Source: JANRKF01 sp033763575 (lineage in GTDB: Bacteria; Pseudomonadota; Alphaproteobacteria; Rickettsiales; SXRF01). From it: DNA of 64,000 bases. Positions within the stretch are counted from its first letter, which is position 1; the number at the start of each line of letters is the position of its first letter. A program made the translations under genes and the position numbers. The notes under the pieces were generated by a model, which saw only the letters and a list, made by a program, of their open reading frames with translations, searched no databases and was not told the origin of the DNA. Where the stretch lies: the NCBI GenBank assembly GCA_033763575.1, contig JANRKF010000013.1, positions 1 through 64,000 on the forward strand, in the 5' to 3' direction. Shown in pieces: positions 33,067 through 40,738 of the stretch.

Positions 33067-33314
33067 AGGACTACACATCGGTATTCACAAAATCGGCGTT
33101 GCTTGGAACAACTCGCACATTTCCTTGATACGAACCGCAAGTTTGGCATTCAAACCAACTGTCCCGCAAACGGCTCTATGGGACACTGGTGGGACACTCG
33201 GGCGCAAAACCTCACAAATTTTGACAATCGCGCACAAAACGCATAATCTAAAAATGTGACGGTGAGGCTGTCGCAGTGTTTTGTAACCAGCTGTAATAAA
33301 TGGTGAAAAACCGC
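33067..33314. other. right end of the island, noncoding
   Basis: No gene is seen. It contains TGGGACA at 33179-33185 and 33190-33196 and an inverted TGTCCC at 33160, and runs into the tRNA-Ser 3' half. The composition is lower in GC than the chromosome. Confidence 0.5.
33160..33196 (+). promoter_or_regulatory. right TGGGACA pair, candidate recombinase arm sites
   Basis: TGGGACA at 33179-33185 and 33190-33196, 11 bp start to start as at the left end (22425/22436), with an inverted TGTCCC at 33160-33165. The pair lies 120 bp inside the right boundary. Confidence 0.45.
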
Positions 33315-33372
33315 CTTGAAAACTGCCGAGGTGGCAACGCCTCCGTGAGTTCGAATCTCACCTCTTCCGCCA
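33315..33372 (+). pseudogene. 3' half of the original tRNA-Ser(UGA)
   Basis: It begins in the anticodon loop (CTTGAAA ACTGC), then has a complete variable arm (GAGG TGGCAACG CCTC), T arm (GTGAG TTCGAAT CTCAC), acceptor strand CTCTTCC, G and CCA. The acceptor strand matches the 5' half at 22163 (GGAAGAG), not the complete tRNA at 22306 (GGAAGCT). It marks the right junction of the island. Confidence 0.85.
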
Positions 33373-33535
33373 TTGTTCGAACAACTATATCATTGATATA
33401 TAGCGATTATAGCTTGTTTTGGTAGGGTAGTGCACTTGAGACAGTCGAACCTACATTAAATTAGTTGCTTGAGTGCATAATTTAATCTCGTGCGGTCACT
33501 GCCTTATTAGGTCATGTAATCGACACATCGTCTTG
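33373..33535. other. noncoding region right of the tRNA remnant
   Basis: AT-rich, with a 12-bp palindrome TTGTTCGAACAA at 33373-33384 directly after the tRNA CCA end. It could be a terminator-like or recombination remnant. No gene is seen. Confidence 0.3.
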
Positions 33536-33889
33536 TTATGCTGCGTTTTGTATTTCACTCATTTTTCGGCAGCTTTCAGCACACCTGCGACATATTTCAG
33601 CACATTGCTTCATTTCTTCGCCCTCAATACGCGCACAAGATTCAGCACAGGCCTCACATATTTCGGCACAAGTAGCACATTCGGAAGCGGAAAACTGTGA
33701 ACCACGAACCATAAAATCAGCTGCAGTCTGACAAGCCTGAATACAATCGGCTATGATACGCACATGTTCAGCGGCAACATGCGCACCCCCCACTTCAATA
33801 CAATGATTGAACAGCACACTCTGGCATTCGTGACGCGCCTCCCAGCAATGTTGCATACATTCATGCATTTGTTTTTCATTAAGTTGCAT
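33536..33889 (-). CDS. Cys-rich four-helix-bundle copper-binding-type protein (DUF326-like)
   Basis: The 117 residues carry many spaced cysteines: CMQHCWEARHECQ, HC, DCIQACQ, CATCAEICEACAESCARI, CAEICRRCAESC. The C-x3-C spacing along helices is that of DUF326/Csp copper-storage proteins, which bind Cu(I) inside a helix bundle. No signal peptide is seen, so it would act in the cytoplasm. The ATG at 33889 is preferred because GGAG lies 8 bp before it; an ATG 12 bp earlier has none. It stands alone between the island and the lipid operon. Confidence 0.8.
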   Translation of the reverse strand: MQLNEKQMHECMQHCWEARHECQSVLFNHCIEVGGAHVAAEHVRIIADCIQACQTAADFMVRGSQFSASECATCAEICEACAESCARIEGEEMKQCAEICRRCAESCRKMSEIQNAA

Positions 33890-34180
33890 AAAATTCTCCA
33901 TTTATTTGGTTCACGGTGAGTGCGCTCATATGGAATGAGGCCAGTCTAACAACGCTAGGCTCACCAGCATCATGAAGCGATGCAGTTTATCCGTTGATGA
34001 ATAAGGAAGTCGTAAACCTATATGCGGCGAGAACATGGCATCATCATGTGCACTTAAATAATAGAGCAGCAGAAGATCCAGCTATTCTTGAGCGTTGCAC
34101 AATACCGCCATGTTTTGTAGTCTTTCGGCCATTACTTATTCGCGCATTTTTTTATAAAAAATGCTGGGGAGGCGCACCAC
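33890..34180. other. intergenic region before the lipid-modification operon
   Basis: A possible frame at 33994-34272 overlaps the next gene and has no recognisable features, so it is not called. The region should contain the promoter of the downstream operon, but no convincing -35/-10 pair or ECF-sigma motif is evident. Confidence 0.3.
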
Positions 34181-35458
34181 ATGGCAAATCATTTGACGAA
34201 ACAACGCATTGCGATTATTGGCACCGGCATATCCGGCATGGGGGCTGCATCGATTCTGCATCCGCACCATGAGATTGTCTTATATGAAAAAAATGAACGT
34301 ATTGGCGGGCATAGCCGTACAGTCAATGTGTCGACGGCAGATGGCAGCATTCCTGTCGATACCGGTTTTATTGTGTTTAATAAGCGCAATTACCCCTTGC
34401 TCACCAAACTGTTTGAGCATTACGAAGTGCCGATTGCCAAAAGCGATATGTCGTTTGGCGCGAGCATTGAGGACGGCTGGCTGGAATATGGCACACAACA
34501 CCTAAGCAATATTTTTGCGCAAAAACGCAACCTGCTGAGGCCTCAATTTTGGGGCATGGTTTGTGATGTGTGGCGTTTTAATAAACAGGCGAGGTCATAT
34601 CTCGAAAAAGATCCTTTTATTTCGCTTGGCGCATGCCTTGATGCGCTCGGCATGGGGAGTTGGTATCGCAACTATTTCATCGTGCCGATGGGGGCTTGTA
34701 TCTGGAGCACACCGCTTGCGCAGATGCTTGATTTCCCGGCCAGCAGCTTCCTGAGGTTCTTTGAAAATCATGGACTGTTATCGGTGAATGACCAGCCGCA
34801 ATGGTACACCATACAAGGTGGCAGCAAGGAATACATCGCAAGACTCACCGCGCCTTACGAAGACCGTATTAGGCTTAATTGTGGCGCAACCGAGGTTAAA
34901 CGGGTGCCAGATGGTGTGATGGTGCATGACACGCAGGGTGGAAGCACATTGTTCGATCAGGTCGTGTTTGCCTGCCATGCGGATCAGGCACTGGCCATGC
35001 TACAAAACCCTTCTGCCGATGAGGCGCGTATACTTGGGCAATTCAGATACCAACCCAACCGCATGGTACTGCATAGTGATGTCAGTTTTATGCCAAGAAA
35101 CAAGAGTGCATGGGCAAGCTGGGTCTATTTATCAGATGCAAAAACCGACGATAAACCTTATGTTTCTTTAAGCTACTGGATGAACAATTTGCAACCGCTA
35201 CCGACCCAAACACCAATGATCGTAACGCTAAACCCCAGCCGCGAGCCAGCAAAAGAGCTGGTGCATGATGCAGCAAATTTCGAGCATCCGCTATTTGATG
35301 AAGCGGCGATTCGTGCACAGGCGGAAATTCCAACCATTCAGGGTGTTGACAGGCTGTGGTTTTGCGGTGCATATCAGCGTTATGGCTTTCATGAAGATGG
35401 GTTGCGGAGCGCAGTGGAGATGGTAAAACAAATGGGGATTGAACCTGCATGGATATAG
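34181..35458 (+). CDS. FAD-dependent amine-oxidase-like oxidoreductase (COG2907 type)
   Basis: A dinucleotide motif RIAIIGTGISGMGAASIL (residues 9-26) is followed by EKNERIGGHSRTV. A C-terminal FAD motif, VDRLWFCGAYQRYGFHEDGLRSAVEMVKQMG, ends the protein. Members of this family stand next to DUF1365 and cyclopropane-synthase-like genes and are thought to modify unsaturated acyl chains. The ribosome site is GGGAGG upstream. It overlaps the DUF1365 gene by 10 bp. Confidence 0.82.
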   Translation: MANHLTKQRIAIIGTGISGMGAASILHPHHEIVLYEKNERIGGHSRTVNVSTADGSIPVDTGFIVFNKRNYPLLTKLFEHYEVPIAKSDMSFGASIEDGWLEYGTQHLSNIFAQKRNLLRPQFWGMVCDVWRFNKQARSYLEKDPFISLGACLDALGMGSWYRNYFIVPMGACIWSTPLAQMLDFPASSFLRFFENHGLLSVNDQPQWYTIQGGSKEYIARLTAPYEDRIRLNCGATEVKRVPDGVMVHDTQGGSTLFDQVVFACHADQALAMLQNPSADEARILGQFRYQPNRMVLHSDVSFMPRNKSAWASWVYLSDAKTDDKPYVSLSYWMNNLQPLPTQTPMIVTLNPSREPAKELVHDAANFEHPLFDEAAIRAQAEIPTIQGVDRLWFCGAYQRYGFHEDGLRSAVEMVKQMGIEPAWI

Positions 35459-36246
35459 CTCCCCAGATTTACACCGCTAAGGTAATGCATAAGCGGCTAT
35501 TTCCGAAGATCAATCAATTCACCTACGGTGTGTATTATCTCGCATTGCCACTGCCTGCGCCAAAGCTCCCAAGCCGATTGCTTTCGTTTCATGAAAAAGA
35601 CCATGGCGCGCGTGATGGGAGCAGTAGCCAGGCATGGGCGCGAAATATTCTTGTCGATTATGGCATCGGTGATAATGTGCAATATATCACGCTTGTCACC
35701 ATGCCGCGTGTGCTTGGCTATGTCTTCAACCCGGTGAGTTTCTTTCTCTGCCTGGATGATGAGCGTAAATTGCGCGCGGTGATATGCGAAGTGCATAACA
35801 CTTTTAGCGAACAGCACAGCTATCTGTGCGCTCGCGCCGATCATGCGCCTATTTCGCCGGATGAATGGCTGAGTGCCGACAAACTCTTTCATGTCTCGCC
35901 GTTTCTGCCGCGGGAAGGGAATTATAAATTTCGCTTTGCTCTTGCCGGTGAGCAGCTCGGCATCTGGATTGATTATTATGATAAGGAAAACAATAAACAG
36001 CTCATCACCACGCTCACGGGTAAATTGACGCGGCTGAATGCTACTTCACTCCGCCACGCCTTCTGGTCGCACCCACTAGTGACATTCAAGGTTATCACCT
36101 TGATTCACTGGCAGGCTGTAAAGCTGATGAGTAAAGGGATACGCTATATTGTGAAGCCATCACAGCGCGATGAAACAATAAGCGCAACGTGCGACCTTAC
36201 AAAAGGTAAGGCGTGGGCAAATAACCTGTTGGAAAGGAGACAATAA
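35449..36246 (+). CDS. DUF1365 family protein
   Basis: The 265 residues carry the family motifs KVMHKRLFPKINQFTYGVYYL, then LGYVFNPVSFFLC and VHNTFSEQHSYL, and a late KLFHVSPFLP. The family has no settled activity but nearly always lies between the FAD oxidoreductase and the cyclopropane-synthase-like enzyme. The start ATG overlaps the stop of the previous gene. Confidence 0.85.
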   Translation: MDIAPQIYTAKVMHKRLFPKINQFTYGVYYLALPLPAPKLPSRLLSFHEKDHGARDGSSSQAWARNILVDYGIGDNVQYITLVTMPRVLGYVFNPVSFFLCLDDERKLRAVICEVHNTFSEQHSYLCARADHAPISPDEWLSADKLFHVSPFLPREGNYKFRFALAGEQLGIWIDYYDKENNKQLITTLTGKLTRLNATSLRHAFWSHPLVTFKVITLIHWQAVKLMSKGIRYIVKPSQRDETISATCDLTKGKAWANNLLERRQ

Positions 36247-36254
36247 GAGAAGTT

Positions 36255-37415
36255 ATGCTAGAAAAAAACATCACCATGCAATTCCTGAAATCCCTCGAAC
36301 ACATCGAGTTTGGGGCGATGCATGTTACCACGCCGGATGGTAGGCAATATTCTTTCTACGGCAAGCAGCCGGGTGCACATGCAAATCTTCACCTGCATGA
36401 CTGGCGCGTCATCCGTCAATTTGCGAGCAAAGGTGACGCGGGATTTGCGGAAGCCTACAGCGACGGTTGGTGGGATAGCAGTGATCTCGTCGCGCTCATG
36501 ACCATGGGTTTGCAAAACGAAAAAGCTCTGGGTAGCTATATTTACGGCGGCATTTTTGGTCGTATCGCTGCCCGTATTTCTTATCTATTTACGCGCAATA
36601 CCATGAGCGGCAGTAAGAAGAATATTCACGCGCATTACGATTTGGGTAATGATTTTTACAAACTCTGGCTCGATGACACCATGACCTACTCAGCAGCATT
36701 GTTTGAATCGCCTGAACAAAATCTTGTCGCTGCGCAGCATAATAAATACGACCGCATCTTGAGCAGGCTACCTAATTCAGGTTCATTGCTGGAAGTGGGC
36801 TGTGGCTGGGGCGGATTTGCCGAGCGGGCACTCTGTAAGAATAATTATGATCTGAAAGGGCTCACTATTTCTAAATCACAATATGATTACGCACAGCAAC
36901 GCGTGGGTAAAAATGCAACTATCGCACTCGAAGATTACCGTATTCAGCAAGGAAAATACGATAATATTGTCTCTATCGAAATGTTCGAGGCAGTGGGCGA
37001 AAAATACTGGCCGTCCTATTTTGACAAACTGAAGGAATTACTCGCTAACAAAGGCAAGGCTATCATCCAGACCATCACCATCAAAGACGAGTATTTTGAG
37101 AGCTATCGTCGTGGCGGCGATATGATCCGCACTTATATCTTCCCAGGTGGAATGTTGCCATCTCCGACACGATTCGAGCAGGAAGCGAATAAGGCAGGCT
37201 TGCGACTTACAGATTCTCATCAGTTTGGCAAAGACTACGAGCTAACCCTTAAACACTGGCTACATAACTTTGAGGCAAAGCTTGTCGATGTAAAAAATCT
37301 GGGTTTTGACAATGCATTTATTCGCATGTGGCGGTTTTACCTCACCTGCTGCATCGCCAGTTTTAATGTCGGGCGCACCGATGTCATACAGATGGAGTTG
37401 CAGCATGCGGCATAG
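36255..37415 (+). CDS. cyclopropane-fatty-acyl-phospholipid synthase family methyltransferase
   Basis: The protein has 386 residues. The SAM-binding motif is SLLEVGCGWGGFAERA (about residue 175). Conserved segments include HYDLGNDFYKLWLDDTMTYSAALF, SIEMFEAVGEKYWPSYF and YIFPGGMLPSP. It transfers a methylene or methyl group from SAM to the double bond of membrane phospholipid acyl chains. In this gene setting, methylation on the way to furan-type fatty acids is also possible, as described for some alphaproteobacteria. An ATG 24 bp downstream could also start. Confidence 0.85.
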   Translation: MLEKNITMQFLKSLEHIEFGAMHVTTPDGRQYSFYGKQPGAHANLHLHDWRVIRQFASKGDAGFAEAYSDGWWDSSDLVALMTMGLQNEKALGSYIYGGIFGRIAARISYLFTRNTMSGSKKNIHAHYDLGNDFYKLWLDDTMTYSAALFESPEQNLVAAQHNKYDRILSRLPNSGSLLEVGCGWGGFAERALCKNNYDLKGLTISKSQYDYAQQRVGKNATIALEDYRIQQGKYDNIVSIEMFEAVGEKYWPSYFDKLKELLANKGKAIIQTITIKDEYFESYRRGGDMIRTYIFPGGMLPSPTRFEQEANKAGLRLTDSHQFGKDYELTLKHWLHNFEAKLVDVKNLGFDNAFIRMWRFYLTCCIASFNVGRTDVIQMELQHAA

Positions 37416-37920
37416 TGCGTTCATTATGATTCTTGCGTTCTTCTTTGCTCCACTCGCTATTGCATCTGAAATAGCAATGCAGCAGATTCCGAACGCAAAG
37501 AAAGTGGGTGAAGGCAGGCTTTCAGTCGTGTTTTGGGACGTATATGATGCCACGCTTTATGCGCCAAATGGCCAGTGGCACCCAGAGAAACCCTATGCAC
37601 TTTCCATCCGCTATTTCCGCGAAATCGAAGGGGGTGATATTGCCGACCGCTCTATCGCAGAGATAAAGAAGCAAGGTTTCTCAGATCAAGAAATGCTTGA
37701 AGACTGGCACAAGCAGATGCTTGATATTTTGCCAAACGTGAAAAATGGAACAGAGCTGACCGCGTTATTTACCGATAAGGAAACCACTGATTTTTACCAT
37801 AGCGGAAAACGCATCGGCACTATTAATGACCCACTATTCGGCAAGCATTTCTTCGGCATCTGGCTGAATGAAAATACTTCCGAACCGACTTTACGCAGAG
37901 CGTTGTTGGGGCAGTCATGA
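37405..37920 (+). CDS. chalcone-isomerase-like exported protein
   Basis: The protein has 171 residues with a signal peptide (FIMILAFFFAPLAIASE). The core resembles the chalcone isomerase-like family (KVGEGRLSVVFWDVYDATLYAPNGQW, ALSIRYFREIEGGDIADRSIAEIKKQGF, FGIWL). The catalytic residues of plant isomerases are not expected in this branch. The ATG at 37405 overlaps the stop of the previous gene and gives the signal. A 33-residue longer reading is antisense-like and lacks it. Confidence 0.78.
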   Translation: MRHSAFIMILAFFFAPLAIASEIAMQQIPNAKKVGEGRLSVVFWDVYDATLYAPNGQWHPEKPYALSIRYFREIEGGDIADRSIAEIKKQGFSDQEMLEDWHKQMLDILPNVKNGTELTALFTDKETTDFYHSGKRIGTINDPLFGKHFFGIWLNENTSEPTLRRALLGQS

Positions 37921-39242
37921 CCTCTACAGCCATTCAGAAAATGGCCCTGGTGCAGTATGGTTTTCTGGCATTGCCCATCGCCTTTGCGGGCTTTCCACTT
38001 TATATACTCGCCCCCGATTTTTACGCGGCTGAGCACGGTGTTTCACTGACGGTTCTTGGTGTGGTGTTGCTTGCACTTCGCTTATTTGACGCGGTGCAAG
38101 ACCCATTGATTGGCAGTTTAAGCGATCGCTTTTCGCATAAATCCTTCATCATCATGCTGATAAGCGCGGCAGTGCTGGTGGGCAGTGTTTTTGCACTGTT
38201 TCATCCTTCCAGTGAACACGCAGTCACTTGGTTTACTGTTTCTATGGCATGCGCCGTGACTGCGTTTAGTGTCTTAAACATCAATCTCGCCATGCTCGGT
38301 GCGCTATGGACAAATCATAGCCCCGATCAAACCCGCATCAGTGGTATGCGCGAAGCCTTCGGCCTTATTGGATTGCTACTTGCTGTAAGCCTTCCGCCGC
38401 TGCTTAAAGCAACGCTGCCTGCAGTGCAGGTTTATGCCGCGTTCAGCGTCATTCTTTTTGTAATTATGTTGTTTGCTTTAGCATTTTTTTATCGCTGGTT
38501 TACTAAAAATCTTTCCGCTTTCCAGCGCGCCTCTAAAGCTCAGCCTAGCATATTTCAAACACTTCGTGCGCTGCCCACAAAAACACGGCAACTGTTTTTC
38601 GTCTATGGCTTAAGCGTTCTGGCTTCCAGCATTCCGGCGATACTCGTGATCTTTTTTGTGCGTGATCGGTTGAATGCAGAAAGCTATCTGGGTCTATTTC
38701 TTTTGCTCTATTTCCTCTCCGGCGCGCTTGCTATGGCTTTGTGGAAACGTCTTGCTGAAGAACACGGTAAATATCGTGCATGGCTTTTTTCAACATTGCT
38801 CGCAATTGCTAGCTTCATTTGGGCATTTTTCTTAAGCGAAGATGATGTGGTTGCGTACGGAGTAATCTGCCTGATTTCTGGCATTGCGCTCGGTGCTGAC
38901 CTCGCGCTGCCGCCTTCAATTCTTGCCGATAACATCCACCAGAGCAGCGCGCAAGACAGCACTGCTACACAATTCTCTGTCCTCACCTTGCTTTCAAAAG
39001 CAGCGCTGGCGATGGCTTCGGCTATAGCCTTTCCATTGCTTGATTTTGTAGGATTTATACCCGCATCGTCTAACTCATCGTCCGCATTATTAAGCCTCAG
39101 CGTGGCCTATGCACTGATTCCGTGCGTCATAAAACTAGCTGCGGCGTATCTGATGTATCGCTTTTTCATTCAACCAGAAGGATATTCTTATGACATTCTT
39201 ACGAAAAATAACCCTGATCGGAGTCGCCATCATGCTCAGTAG
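37917..39242 (+). CDS. MFS transporter, GPH (MelB-like) family
   Basis: The 441 residues hold about 12 membrane helices. The loop motif LLALRLFDAVQDPLIGSLSDRF (residues 47-68) is that of the sodium- or proton-coupled sugar transporters (MelB). Similar genes occur in lipid-modification clusters, where the cargo is unknown. It starts within the previous stop codon (ATGA) and overlaps the next gene by 53 bp. Confidence 0.8.
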   Translation: MTSTAIQKMALVQYGFLALPIAFAGFPLYILAPDFYAAEHGVSLTVLGVVLLALRLFDAVQDPLIGSLSDRFSHKSFIIMLISAAVLVGSVFALFHPSSEHAVTWFTVSMACAVTAFSVLNINLAMLGALWTNHSPDQTRISGMREAFGLIGLLLAVSLPPLLKATLPAVQVYAAFSVILFVIMLFALAFFYRWFTKNLSAFQRASKAQPSIFQTLRALPTKTRQLFFVYGLSVLASSIPAILVIFFVRDRLNAESYLGLFLLLYFLSGALAMALWKRLAEEHGKYRAWLFSTLLAIASFIWAFFLSEDDVVAYGVICLISGIALGADLALPPSILADNIHQSSAQDSTATQFSVLTLLSKAALAMASAIAFPLLDFVGFIPASSNSSSALLSLSVAYALIPCVIKLAAAYLMYRFFIQPEGYSYDILTKNNPDRSRHHAQ

Positions 39243-39726
39243 CTGCGCTGGAAATACGCTGGATTATTACAAAGGAACAACCCCCAAGGTTGATATTAAA
39301 GAGTATTTTAATGGTTCGATTAAGGCGTGGGGCATCGTGCAGGATTGGCGTGGGCGCGTGGTCAGCCAGTTCGATATTGAAATGGTTGGTAAATGGGATG
39401 GCGATACAGGCACACTCACAGAAAAGTTCACCTACTACGATGGCAAAAAACAAGAACGTGTGTGGACGATTAATAAACTGGCTGATGGCACGTATGAAGG
39501 CACCGCCGCCGATATTTTGGATAAAGCAACGGGTGCAGTGGAGGGCAATGCCGCACGTTGGAATTATGTGATGGATTTGCCAGTGGGTGACACCACCTAC
39601 CGCATCCGCTTCGATGACTGGATGTGGCAGATGAACGACGGTGTGCTCATCAACCGTTCTTATCTTAAAAAATTCGGCATCACCGTCACCGAACTCACCA
39701 TCTTCATGCAAAAACAAAAACCATGA
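39190..39726 (+). CDS. DUF3833 family lipoprotein
   Basis: The 178 residues begin with a lipoprotein signal ending LSSC (residue 19). The core has PKVDIKEYFNGSIKAWGIVQDWRGRVVSQFDIEMVGKWDG ... LTEKFTYYDGKKQERVWTI ... GNAARWNYVMDLPV. The beta-rich domain resembles lipocalin-like carriers. In the cluster it may bind a lipid in the outer membrane, but this is inference. A ribosome site AAGG precedes ATG 39190 although the gene overlaps the transporter. Confidence 0.8.
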   Translation: MTFLRKITLIGVAIMLSSCAGNTLDYYKGTTPKVDIKEYFNGSIKAWGIVQDWRGRVVSQFDIEMVGKWDGDTGTLTEKFTYYDGKKQERVWTINKLADGTYEGTAADILDKATGAVEGNAARWNYVMDLPVGDTTYRIRFDDWMWQMNDGVLINRSYLKKFGITVTELTIFMQKQKP

Positions 39727-40475
39727 AAAAGGCTAACTTTAAGAATGAAGTGATCTGGATTATCGGCGCCAGCAGTGGCATCGGCAAAGCACTTGCCTTT
39801 GAACTGGCAAACGCTGGCGCGAACGTGGTGATTTCCGCGCGGCGAATGGACGAGTTGGAGCAGCTCAAAACTGAGCTTGCGGGTTCGCCGCTGGTCTTTC
39901 CTCTGGATGTGACAGATAGCGATATGATGACCCGCACAGCCCAAGCTATTCGAGCAGCCGTTGGGCATATTGATCGGGTGATTTTCATGTCGGCGGCCTA
40001 CACACCGATGCAGCTAGGGGCGCTTGATCTCACCATCACCCGTAATATGATTGAGGTAAATATTCTGGGCGCATTCCATGTGATTCATGCAGTGCTGCCA
40101 ATTCTTAAAGAACAAACACATGGGCAAATCGCGCTGTGCGGCAGTGTAGCGGGTTATATCGGTCTACCAGATGGGCAGCCTTATAGTGCGACTAAAGCAG
40201 CGGTTGCTAACCTTGCCGAAAGCCTCCACGCCGAGTGTCCCCTGCATATCAATGTAAAACTCATCAGCCCGGGGTTTGTTCGCACACCCCTGACTGAAAA
40301 AAATGAGTTTAAGATGCCAATGATTATTACGCCCGAACGCGCTGCGCAAGAAATTGCCGCAGGTTTGCAGTCAAATGCATTTGAAATTCATTTTCCAAAA
40401 CGCTTCACTCTATTTCTAAAATTATTGCGATGGCTCCCATACTGGGTCTCGCTTCACATCACCAGAATACTCTAA
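39723..40475 (+). CDS. short-chain dehydrogenase/reductase
   Basis: The cofactor motif is WIIGASSGIGKALA (residues 12-25). NILGAFHVIHAVLP and the catalytic YSATKAAVANLAE (Tyr and Lys, about residue 159) follow, then SPGFVRTPLT. It is a classical NAD(P)-dependent SDR of about 250 residues. The substrate is unknown. In this cluster a keto-lipid or lipid-derived aldehyde is plausible. The ATG overlaps the DUF3833 stop. Confidence 0.85.
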   Translation: MKKANFKNEVIWIIGASSGIGKALAFELANAGANVVISARRMDELEQLKTELAGSPLVFPLDVTDSDMMTRTAQAIRAAVGHIDRVIFMSAAYTPMQLGALDLTITRNMIEVNILGAFHVIHAVLPILKEQTHGQIALCGSVAGYIGLPDGQPYSATKAAVANLAESLHAECPLHINVKLISPGFVRTPLTEKNEFKMPMIITPERAAQEIAAGLQSNAFEIHFPKRFTLFLKLLRWLPYWVSLHITRIL

Positions 40476-40490
40476 CCTGACGGAGAAAAT

Positions 40491-40604
40491 ATGACTACTC
40501 TGTTTGATACACTTGCGCTTGGTGATATCGCGCTAAAAAACCGCATCATTGTGGCGCCGCTTACGCGTATGCGTTGTGTGCCATCGGGTCGCGATTATCC
40601 CTAG
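40491..40604 (+). pseudogene. truncated old-yellow-enzyme-type oxidoreductase gene
   Basis: The first 29 codons read MTTLFDTLALGDIALKNRIIVAPLTRMR, the normal N-terminus of NADH:flavin oxidoreductases. After a few unrelated residues comes a stop (TAG 40602-40604). A full OYE has about 360 residues. It has a good ribosome site (CGGAG) and lies 15 bp after the SDR, so it was the last gene of this operon before a deletion or junction at about 40580-40600. Confidence 0.8.
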
Positions 40605-40738
40605 ACATATCCCCTCGTTTGCTGAATAATGGCCCACCTTTTTACAGCTTCAGAATAACACAGCGGCGCGGCGCAGGCCGTGCGTAATTTATGACAATTG
40701 GGCGACAGGCGGCGGCTTGATAACCTACTGAGAGGATT
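40605..40738. other. junction region before uvrA
   Basis: No gene is seen. The GC content rises again here. No LexA/SOS box (GTTC-N7-GTTC) was found before uvrA in this interval. Confidence 0.3.

Larger units (their letters stand above)
22205..33314. mobile_element. genomic island integrated in tRNA-Ser(UGA), about 11 kb
   Basis: The island is bounded by the two halves of one tRNA-Ser gene (22163-22204 and 33315-33372). It carries its own tRNA-Ser at the left end and TGGGACA pairs near both ends. The genes inside are lower in GC than those outside. They comprise two small DNA-binding-like proteins, DUF3768, the AbiE-plus-nuclease operon, three truncated genes and a zinc regulon. Crossover in the anticodon loop of tRNA-Ser is typical of tyrosine-recombinase elements. 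No recombinase gene is seen, so the island is probably fixed or needs help to move. Confidence 0.8.

Noticed and set aside
33994..34272. 92-codon frame before the FAD oxidoreductase
   Set aside because: It overlaps the start of the real gene, has no ribosome site and no recognisable residues.
40605..40738. SOS box before uvrA
   Set aside because: No GTTC-N7-GTTC or similar was found in the interval; damage regulation cannot be shown.
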